The position numbers and the translations under genes were made by a program. Shown here one piece after another: positions 8,079 to 16,377 of a stretch of DNA of 45,445 nt. The notes beneath the pieces are model-generated. The model did no database searches and was not told where the DNA came from. It worked only from the letters and a program-made list of their open reading frames with translations. The stretch covers positions 1 through 45,445 of the IMG/VR virus record IMGVR_UViG_3300024224_000007; one strand, 5' to 3'. The stretch comes from a virus. How positions within the stretch are numbered: position 1 is the stretch's first letter; every line of letters starts with the position of its first letter.

Positions 8079-11000
8079 AACGATGGTTTCTAGCACTGGC
8101 GCTTCTTTTCCCTGCTCTGGCTTATGGGCAGGGAAGTAACTATCAGGCCATCATTCTTGGCTCGACAGGAAGGCCAGTTGGCGGAGCGCAAGTCACTGTC
8201 TGTACGGCTGGTTCTCCCGGCGTTCCTTGCTCGCCTACGGTGAATATCTTTCAGGACCAAGCCCTTACAATTGCCCAATCCAATCCCATCATCACGGATG
8301 CCTTCGGAAACTTCTCCTTTTGGGCCGCTCCTGGAACTTATGAATACACCGTCACGGGGTTAAACGTCGTTGCGCATGGGCCATTTACCGTCGTTCTGCC
8401 TTGCATCGTAGGGGCTTCGTGCGCATCTGCTGGAGGACTGCCGAATAGTTCCGTAACCTTTTCTACCACGCCGTCTTTTGCCGCAACCCAGAATGCCAGC
8501 TATTCCACGGTACTGACAGCCAACATCACGGCCATCACGATTACCGGGACTCCGGTAAACGGAAATCTCTTGCGGTTTTCCTTTGACCAGGACGCAACAG
8601 GCGGTCACACGGTAGTTTGGCCCGGTAACTTCATCTTTGCGGATGATTTCGCTTTCAGGATTCTGCCGCTAGCCAAGAACAAGATTACTTTTGTTTATAA
8701 CGGCACGAACTGGCATCAGCTGGACAACATACCGGACGGGGCACTCGACTATTACCCCGTAACGTTTTCAGCCACTCCTACACTTTCCAATTCGCGTTCC
8801 GCCGTTTTCGACATGACGCTCACTGGAAACGTGACTTCTTCCGTCTTTACGACTACCGGAAGAGCAGGCACGCAGTTCATTCTTAATGCCTGTCAGGATG
8901 GCGTTGGCGGAAGGACATTTGCCTTCCCTGGAAACGTCAGCAACCCGCAAGGCTTCACCTTCGATACGACAGCCTCGCACTGCAACAGAGTTTTGTATTC
9001 CTGGACAGGCGCTCTGTGGATAGGAATAGGCGGCGGAACGGGAGGCGGCGGAGGCGGTACACCAGCTAACCCTCTAAACTGCCTGCAAAAGAACGCTTCC
9101 GGCTCTTTCGGGGCATCGAACGTCTGCGAGAACGGGACTGCTCTTTCGATTGGCGACGATTCCATTCCCAAAGGGCCTAACCCTTATGTGGACCCACGGG
9201 CTTATGGTGTCAGGGCACTAGACTCCCGCTTTATTCCGGGCGTACCTGGAATTACCGGAACGATCAACAGCACGTCTACTTCTCTGACCGTCTCCACAAG
9301 CAACTGCCCTGCTCAGGCAAGCAGTCAGTGCTTTACGAATGGCGACGGCATCACAATCGTTGGGGGCGGTGCTCCTCAGTCCATGACTGCCCCAGTCCCA
9401 ACTGTCGTTCCCAGCCTAGCCGCTGGACCTACAGGCACAACGGTTGTGGTAACAGGGCCAACCGGAGCCACGACTTACAACTACAAGATTGTGGCCGTAG
9501 ACAAGGGCCGGGGCATGACAGTAGCGAGCGCCGCAACGACCATCACGAACGGCAAAGCTAATCTTGGTGCGCGGTCGGTTGGCATTACTTCCTGCGCCCG
9601 TTCCGGTCAGACTGTCACTTGCCTCACTTCAGGCGTGCACGAACTGATTGCCGGAGCCGCTGTCATCATCAATCAGGTCAGTGATGGAAGTTTCTCCGGC
9701 ACGTATATTCTGGCCACGGTTCCAGACAACACCCACTTCACTTATACGAGTGGATTTGACACGGCTTCAGGAGCAACGACTTCCGCAACAGGCGGCACGG
9801 TTCACTGGTTCAATGAAAATCTTGTTTCTTGGAGCCATGTCGCTGGAGCGCACCAATACATCATTTGCTCAGACCGTGGCGGGGCTGGATACGTCCCTAT
9901 CGGAATCTCCGCTCCCGACAACACAGCAGCCAGCATCACCGACATGGCCTTGGCATGGGATGACCTTGGCTCACCTTTGCGGGATAACTTCCTCGTTCCT
10001 TACTGGGCTGGCACTAATCCTTGCACAGCAGGCTCCGCACAGAATGATGAACTCGTCACAACGATTGTCAGTGGAGCACCGGGAACCAGCTTCACACTTG
10101 CTAATGCGGCTTCGACTTCCGTAACGAATCAAGTCGTGCTGTTCGACAACGTGCCGAATCTTTTGACGGCTTTGGCCGCATCCGCGAATGCTCCTTTGAA
10201 CATCCCGGTCTCTACTGTTTCCAACGGAAACATGGTCTTCAATTCCTACATGCAAATGCCTTCGCAGTACGACATCTGCCAATTGGGTACGGTGGTTCTG
10301 AACGACACCGTGCAATTAGCCTCTGGGGGGAAATGGTCTGGAGCATGTCCACCGGCTAATGGAAGTGTTCCTTCTTCTGCTTGGCAGGGTTACACAACCA
10401 TCTCGACAGGACCGGCCTATCCCGGAGCCTACCAAGCTAATGGCGCAATCAACATGGATTCCATTCAGTGGACTAACGCCACTGGGACGAACAACAAAGT
10501 CTACATGCTTATGGACCTTTCCGGGGTTCCCAGCGGCACGCTTGGAGGCATGAATTTTGTAATCGGCGGGAACATGGGGATTGGGCTAGTCTCTCGCGGC
10601 GCACCCGCAGGAGCCAGCGGAGCAACAAAAGTTCCCATGAAAGGGAACTGGCTGTTTTCTTCTCCAACGGTAAGCGTAGGCGATAGTACGACTCCAGCTT
10701 TTTATGCAAGCCCTGCCGGGTACCTCATGGAGAACATCTCTCTCGCCGGAAGAGGCCTGGTATTCAAGACTCCTTCTCAGCCGTTCGGGGATACAATCCC
10801 CATCAAAACGCTCTACATGAATGGTGGAATAACTCCGCTGATTACGATGGTAGGTGGTGGAGCAAATCAGTTTATCCATCTCGGCTATGCGGCCATAGAT
10901 ACGGTAGGTCTGCCGCTGTTCGCCAATCTAAACGCTGTTGGCTCAAAAATAACCGTAGAAGACTTGGCTTCAGGCCCCAGCAATGATGGTGTGAGCGTTC

Positions 11001-13438
11001 CTCCGCTTGTCAGTGGGTTTTCAACTCCAGTCATAGGGGTTTCAATGGGCGCTGGATATACCAGAAATGCCGCAATAATAACTGGCACTGGGCACAGCTC
11101 CACCATGTCACCCGGAAGTCCTTTGTTGCAGCAGATTATCGAAGGCGACATATGGGTTGGAACTCTGCACTCGATATTCATAAACGCTCCGGCGCTTGCT
11201 CCGCCGACTGGAGCTGTCGCGGCAGGCGGCTCCGTACCTGTCGGAACCATTTCCTACAGAGTAGTTCCGGTCTGGCAGAACGGCGGAGAGGGGAGATATT
11301 CTGCTCCGGCGTCGTTCACGACAACGGGCGGAAACCAGACAGTCAATCTAAGCTGGATTGCCGCCCCCGGTAATCCCACGGGCTACAACCTATACAGAAG
11401 CACTGGTGGCGGATTCGCAATCCTTTGCGGCGGGCTGATTACGACCACTTCCTTTTCGGATACAGCGGCAGGCACTTGCGGGCAAGTCTCGGAAACCATT
11501 CCAACCGGCGGACCAACGATGCTTATGCCGGGGACGCAAGGCATAGCCGCGCCAAAGTTTCTAGGAGGCGGATACGCTAGTACTCCAACGGCATCAAAAA
11601 CGAGTTCTTATACACCGACGGCGAACGACAACATCATTCCAGCCGATGCTAGTGCTGGCGGCTTCACTATCTCTCTGAATCCTGCAATCGTAGGTTCGCA
11701 TTGGACGATTTTGCGCGTGGACAACGTCCCCGGAAACGTACTGACCATCAATACTACTTCCGGCACATTGGACGGGGCAGCCAGCGCAACGATCAACGTC
11801 CTATCAGGGAAAATATTTACCTGTACGGGAGGGAACTGCCAGACGGAAGCCACTTCCTCGGCAGGCAGCATAACTGTCACGCCTGAACCGCAATATGCGG
11901 ATACCTATTACACGGGCGCGGGGACTTCTTCGACCCTAGGGGGCAATGCTCCGCAGACTGTAAACGGGACATATGTGCGCGTTCATGCAGTCACGGCTTC
12001 GGCTGCTGTTGCGCCCTCGGATGCCCTGCTTGGTATTCCAGTCAACACTCAGACCTGTTCCGGTTATACGCTACTTTATTCAGACAGAGCCTCGAGATTA
12101 AATTGTACTGGCGGGACTACGGCCACAGTCACTCTACCGGCCATTGCATCTAACTTCGGCTCGAACATGCCGTTTCAGGCGTTCAATGGCAATTCCGGTA
12201 ATTTGACTCTTACAGCGACTTCCCCGAATACGATTGACGGCAGTGGAGCAGGTGGTTCCAGTGTCATCTTCCCCGGCTGGTTAGGGCATGTCACCTCGGA
12301 CAACACTCCTTCATGGCTTTCTTTGAAGGTCCCGACCTTCGCCGCATTCCCGCCTTGTCTCGATACCGCAGGCCAGCACCTAAACTTCAGCCTTACGACA
12401 GGCATCCTTTGTGGAACTTCGAGCAGTGGCGGTGGCGGAGGTTCTTCGGCATGGGATTTGATTACCAACCCCGCTACTGGAAATCTTGCTCTGACGATGG
12501 GCACGCATCTCTCCGAATGGGATTATGCGACTGCCTTATCAAATGCATGGAAGATTACGAACAACACAGCGGCTACGGTTACAACGCCGCAAAACGGGCC
12601 AATCGTTAACCTGGCTTGCGGGCAGGAATGGACTGGAGCGGGGGCATCGACAGAAGGATGCTTCCAGGTACAGCTTACTCCGGGAACTGGCCTAAACGCT
12701 CAATCGCTTGTGGCCGTAAAAAACACGTCCTCTTCCACGAACACAAACAACGGATTTAATTTCAATGGAAACATCTATGTCCCTGCTGGCGGAAAACTGG
12801 GAATAAACTCTCAGGGCAATGAAAACGCGCAGTTCAGCGCTGGCGGCATGTCCTGCGCTTCCGGCACTCGTTGCGTGGCTTTCTTTAATACCGGCAACAC
12901 GGATACGGGCGGTATTGATGGAACGGTCAGCCGTATGGCTGCAAGCCTTATCGGTATCGGGTCTGGCTCTGCCGGGAGTCGCGGCGGACTGCTTCTAAGC
13001 GCGAACAATCAGCCGCAAGTCACTGCGAGCTACACCAACGCCACCACGACGCCTTCTACATTTCAGACTTGGACGCTGCCTGCTTCGGCTCAAAACTATA
13101 GCTATGAATGCCGTGGAGTATATTCCTCTTCCGCTTCTACGGCTACTTTGGCCCTTTCCGTTAACTCGTCCGTTGCGCCAACCAGTCTCATGGCCAGCGC
13201 AAGAATCTTTACGACACTGACCGGTACGAGCACGGACGCGACAGTCACGACAACTTCCAGCGGAAACCAGGCTGTGCTGACCGGCGCAACGCCAAACGCC
13301 ACTTCCACGAACTATCAGTTCAGCATCTACGGAACGATTGAAGAACCAGGAGCAGGAGGAACGTTTGCAATCCAAGCAGCGGCAGGCGGGGCTGGTACTG
13401 TGACGATTCTGAGGGGAAGCACATGCACCCTTTACTAA
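8075..13438 (+). CDS. Giant multidomain tail fibre/tailspike with Sec signal peptide, 1787 aa
   Basis: ATG 8075 overlaps the previous stop (ATGA). The first 20 residues form a classical signal peptide (MKRW, hydrophobic WFLALALLFPALA, then AYG before Q). Residues about 20-110 look like a transthyretin/carboxypeptidase-regulatory fold. Two copies of a roughly 90-aa beta domain follow (about 128-218 and 227-318; each begins VTFS-T/A-TP), then a Gly linker and an R-A-Y-G-V-R-A-L segment at about 373 that resembles the entry of pectate-lyase-type beta helices in tailspikes. A fibronectin-like domain lies near 1045-1140. A second Gly linker is at about 1450, and a Ser/Thr-rich C-terminal region follows. 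It is probably the receptor-binding or polysaccharide-degrading protein; the catalytic residues are not identifiable. Confidence 0.75.
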   Translation: MKRWFLALALLFPALAYGQGSNYQAIILGSTGRPVGGAQVTVCTAGSPGVPCSPTVNIFQDQALTIAQSNPIITDAFGNFSFWAAPGTYEYTVTGLNVVAHGPFTVVLPCIVGASCASAGGLPNSSVTFSTTPSFAATQNASYSTVLTANITAITITGTPVNGNLLRFSFDQDATGGHTVVWPGNFIFADDFAFRILPLAKNKITFVYNGTNWHQLDNIPDGALDYYPVTFSATPTLSNSRSAVFDMTLTGNVTSSVFTTTGRAGTQFILNACQDGVGGRTFAFPGNVSNPQGFTFDTTASHCNRVLYSWTGALWIGIGGGTGGGGGGTPANPLNCLQKNASGSFGASNVCENGTALSIGDDSIPKGPNPYVDPRAYGVRALDSRFIPGVPGITGTINSTSTSLTVSTSNCPAQASSQCFTNGDGITIVGGGAPQSMTAPVPTVVPSLAAGPTGTTVVVTGPTGATTYNYKIVAVDKGRGMTVASAATTITNGKANLGARSVGITSCARSGQTVTCLTSGVHELIAGAAVIINQVSDGSFSGTYILATVPDNTHFTYTSGFDTASGATTSATGGTVHWFNENLVSWSHVAGAHQYIICSDRGGAGYVPIGISAPDNTAASITDMALAWDDLGSPLRDNFLVPYWAGTNPCTAGSAQNDELVTTIVSGAPGTSFTLANAASTSVTNQVVLFDNVPNLLTALAASANAPLNIPVSTVSNGNMVFNSYMQMPSQYDICQLGTVVLNDTVQLASGGKWSGACPPANGSVPSSAWQGYTTISTGPAYPGAYQANGAINMDSIQWTNATGTNNKVYMLMDLSGVPSGTLGGMNFVIGGNMGIGLVSRGAPAGASGATKVPMKGNWLFSSPTVSVGDSTTPAFYASPAGYLMENISLAGRGLVFKTPSQPFGDTIPIKTLYMNGGITPLITMVGGGANQFIHLGYAAIDTVGLPLFANLNAVGSKITVEDLASGPSNDGVSVPPLVSGFSTPVIGVSMGAGYTRNAAIITGTGHSSTMSPGSPLLQQIIEGDIWVGTLHSIFINAPALAPPTGAVAAGGSVPVGTISYRVVPVWQNGGEGRYSAPASFTTTGGNQTVNLSWIAAPGNPTGYNLYRSTGGGFAILCGGLITTTSFSDTAAGTCGQVSETIPTGGPTMLMPGTQGIAAPKFLGGGYASTPTASKTSSYTPTANDNIIPADASAGGFTISLNPAIVGSHWTILRVDNVPGNVLTINTTSGTLDGAASATINVLSGKIFTCTGGNCQTEATSSAGSITVTPEPQYADTYYTGAGTSSTLGGNAPQTVNGTYVRVHAVTASAAVAPSDALLGIPVNTQTCSGYTLLYSDRASRLNCTGGTTATVTLPAIASNFGSNMPFQAFNGNSGNLTLTATSPNTIDGSGAGGSSVIFPGWLGHVTSDNTPSWLSLKVPTFAAFPPCLDTAGQHLNFSLTTGILCGTSSSGGGGGSSAWDLITNPATGNLALTMGTHLSEWDYATALSNAWKITNNTAATVTTPQNGPIVNLACGQEWTGAGASTEGCFQVQLTPGTGLNAQSLVAVKNTSSSTNTNNGFNFNGNIYVPAGGKLGINSQGNENAQFSAGGMSCASGTRCVAFFNTGNTDTGGIDGTVSRMAASLIGIGSGSAGSRGGLLLSANNQPQVTASYTNATTTPSTFQTWTLPASAQNYSYECRGVYSSSASTATLALSVNSSVAPTSLMASARIFTTLTGTSTDATVTTTSSGNQAVLTGATPNATSTNYQFSIYGTIEEPGAGGTFAIQAAAGGAGTVTILRGSTCTLY

Positions 13439-16377
13439 GACTGGCTTTTCTGCTTCTCATTCCGTCCGTAGCGGCAGCGCAATGGACCTACACTCCGCCG
13501 TCTCTTGATACCTACCTTGGACTAACAGCAGTTCCCTGCACAAACACCAATACTGCGTTCAAGATCACGACAGTGACGATTGGAACAGACCAGCAAGCGG
13601 TATTCTGCACGCCATTGGCTCACGTTTTTCCTTTTACGCGCGGCACGATTGGTTTCGATGCAACACTCGTTGGCGGAACGGATGAAAGCAGCACCAGCTA
13701 TCTGACTTACATCACCGCCAAATACGGAAGTACAACCAACTGGATTCAGGAAGAAATGCCACGCGTAAAAGCCTTTGGCCTCAATACTCTTGCTACTTAC
13801 GTCACTATCAACGCCAAACCCGCTCGTTCTACGCAGAAGATGCCTTTTGTAGCGTTTCAGATCATGTCCACCTATTCGCAGACCAGCCAGTCAACGACAT
13901 GGGGCAGCGGCCCTGTCAAGAATCTCATTTCAATCACCAGCCCAAACTGGGCAGGCTACACGAATGTAGGCGGCGGAGTGGCCGATTATCCTGACCCTAA
14001 ATGGGCGACACTCTCTGCTAACGTTTTGACCAATGACCAAGGTGCGATTGAACTCGGAAGTTCCAGCGCGGCAAACAAAGGCTATTTGTTGGGGTTTTCT
14101 TATGACGATTCCGACAACACGCACTGTTTCGGAGCAGGCAATCAGGCAAACACCGCTCCTACAGGAAACAATGACTTTCGCTGCGGGTACCTGCCTTTCT
14201 TTCTGGCTTCACTCAACTGGGCAAACTCTTCGCGTGGAGTGATTTATCCTGACGGAGCGGTCTACTGGAAAAAGAAGTGGAGAGATAATCTGGTAGCGAA
14301 GTATGGAACCATCGGCGCTCTCAATACTTCGTGGGGTTCATCTTTCACGACGTTTGATTCCTCCGGTACCTGTGTGGGGACGGTTCCAGTTACCTGCGCT
14401 TCGTCCGTAGCGGAAGATACGATTGGAACCGGCAATGCCTCTACGACCACATTCGCGGCAACATTAAGTCATATCCCTGTCACAAAATGGAGCGTTGGCG
14501 TTTTCCTCAATGGGACTTTGGTAGGCGGAGGAGCTTCGGGGGCTTTCAATTCAGCGGGCACGTCTCTATTCGGGGCGACTATTTCCGGTACGGTCAATTA
14601 CACGACCGGCGCTATCAGCGTGACATTTGCACTCCCACCGGCTAACGGAGCGACCATCACCGCCCGTTACGTCCAGAACGGCTGGGGCATTGGTACAGGC
14701 CTCATGGACGAAGATTGCAGGGCAGGGCATTCTGCTTATTGCGGAACGGGTGGCGGAACGGACCCTGTGCAACTGACAAGCCTCCCCGCCAACGTAAAAA
14801 CGGACGTGAACGCCTTCACCCAGTACATTGCCGGTCTCTACAGCAGTACGATTAAAAACTCCATCTGCACGTGGGCGGCGACAAAGAGCTTCACTGGCTG
14901 CCCGATGTATTTAGGCCCGACCGTTCTAGGAACCTGGACGATGGTTCCAGACCCTTATGTCATGGCTGGATTCTGCGGCAACGCTGACGCCTGGATGTAT
15001 GCAGCGGCGCAAGGAGATATAGCGCAAGGAACTCTTGATGGAGTGAACGCGGCCTGCCCGAATCAGCCTATTTTTGCAGTTCTCTACAAGGTTTCTAACA
15101 GGGATTCAGAATTTCAATGGGTGAATAGCCCCACAACCAGTGTTGGCTCGACGGTGACTGTCGTTGTGGCTACGCCTAATAAAATCAACACGTCTGACCT
15201 CTTTGACGTGAATTGCGCGGACTCTTCCTATAATCGCTTGCAATTCCGGGCTACTAGCGTCACGTCTACGAACTTCGTCTACACGCAGACAAACAGCGGC
15301 TCTCCCACGACTTGCAATCTCTATCTTGACGACAACAACGTTGGCGGGTCGGCCAATCAGACTGCTAGAGGCGTGGATTTCCAATCTTCGGCTGATGCTC
15401 TGACCGCCAAGAAATATACAGGCGGTACGTTCCATCCCTACCTTGGGTACTGGTCATGGGAACACTATTCGGATTGGTCAGACAAACATGCCTGGGGCTA
15501 CGAGACAATCAGAGGCAATCTCTATACCCCTGCCGAGACAACGACAGCAGTAGTTGTCTGCCAGCCGCCAACGGCTGCAAGGAATTGTGGCGGAGAACTC
15601 GCCCTGCATGGGCCTCCTTATGGAAACTACATCTCTGCGGTAGCTACGGCAAACACTAATATCGACAACTACTTTCTGACAAGCGGGGCATTGGTTCCGG
15701 GAGTCTCCCTTAACCCGACCTCCGCTGCTTTTGGCAACTCCCCGCAGAACTCCCCCGATACTTCCTGCAATGTCTCGCTAAATCCTTGCGTCATCCAGCT
15801 TACAAACTCAGGCGGCGCAACGCTCAACATAGCTTCCGTAACCATCGTGACGGGAACGCATTTCGCCATCACCAACACGACTTGCGGTTCAACACTAGCC
15901 CCATCAGCTTCCTGCAATATCACCGTGACTTTTACGCCCCATGTGCTGGGCGCTCTTTCTGATACGCTGCGCTTCACGACAGATGCATCGACAAGCCCAG
16001 ACAACGTTTCTCTCACAGGGACAGGCGTCATTCCCACGGCTCCAGCGGTGCAGATGGTGATGAATGTATTGCCTTTGCCTGCGGCGGCTCCAGTCCCCGT
16101 GCTGACAAAACTTTCGCCAGCCAACTCCTATCTAAGTGCCAAAGGCTGGTCTCAGGACGGCATACTGTTTGTGCCCAATCTTACCGTCACGGCGACGGGC
16201 ACTGGATTTACCTCCACCACGCAATGCTGGTTTGACGGCATAAATGTTCCTTGCGGATGCAGTGCCACTCAATGCACTATAACGCTCAGTCAAGCATCCG
16301 TGGCCATGCCGCTTGTAAAGACGGCGCACAATATCGGTATTTCTAATCCGGCAGTCGTGGTGCCTACGGTGAATTGA
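13423..16377 (+). CDS. Signal-peptide-bearing TIM-barrel glycoside-hydrolase-like tail protein with HYDIN-type Ig and IPT-like domains, 984 aa
   Basis: The start at ATG 13423 lies 16 bases inside the upstream gene. Residues 1-20 are a signal peptide ending AAA before Q. The barrel-like part has EEMPRVKAFGLNTLATYV (about 110-127), GYLLGFSYDDSDN (about 220), a KKKWRDNLVAKYGTIGALN-type stretch with following W-G-S-S-F (about 282-307) and YLGYWSWEHYSDWSD (about 674), the text of retaining-type glycoside hydrolases (GH42/agarase-like). Two beta inserts interrupt it (about 330-418 and 565-640). A choice-of-anchor-D/HYDIN domain (about 760-867; ends VSLTGTG) and an IPT/TIG-like domain (about 890-982) follow. 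Probable capsule or exopolysaccharide depolymerase. The catalytic acids are not assigned. Confidence 0.7.
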   Translation: MHPLLRLAFLLLIPSVAAAQWTYTPPSLDTYLGLTAVPCTNTNTAFKITTVTIGTDQQAVFCTPLAHVFPFTRGTIGFDATLVGGTDESSTSYLTYITAKYGSTTNWIQEEMPRVKAFGLNTLATYVTINAKPARSTQKMPFVAFQIMSTYSQTSQSTTWGSGPVKNLISITSPNWAGYTNVGGGVADYPDPKWATLSANVLTNDQGAIELGSSSAANKGYLLGFSYDDSDNTHCFGAGNQANTAPTGNNDFRCGYLPFFLASLNWANSSRGVIYPDGAVYWKKKWRDNLVAKYGTIGALNTSWGSSFTTFDSSGTCVGTVPVTCASSVAEDTIGTGNASTTTFAATLSHIPVTKWSVGVFLNGTLVGGGASGAFNSAGTSLFGATISGTVNYTTGAISVTFALPPANGATITARYVQNGWGIGTGLMDEDCRAGHSAYCGTGGGTDPVQLTSLPANVKTDVNAFTQYIAGLYSSTIKNSICTWAATKSFTGCPMYLGPTVLGTWTMVPDPYVMAGFCGNADAWMYAAAQGDIAQGTLDGVNAACPNQPIFAVLYKVSNRDSEFQWVNSPTTSVGSTVTVVVATPNKINTSDLFDVNCADSSYNRLQFRATSVTSTNFVYTQTNSGSPTTCNLYLDDNNVGGSANQTARGVDFQSSADALTAKKYTGGTFHPYLGYWSWEHYSDWSDKHAWGYETIRGNLYTPAETTTAVVVCQPPTAARNCGGELALHGPPYGNYISAVATANTNIDNYFLTSGALVPGVSLNPTSAAFGNSPQNSPDTSCNVSLNPCVIQLTNSGGATLNIASVTIVTGTHFAITNTTCGSTLAPSASCNITVTFTPHVLGALSDTLRFTTDASTSPDNVSLTGTGVIPTAPAVQMVMNVLPLPAAAPVPVLTKLSPANSYLSAKGWSQDGILFVPNLTVTATGTGFTSTTQCWFDGINVPCGCSATQCTITLSQASVAMPLVKTAHNIGISNPAVVVPTVN

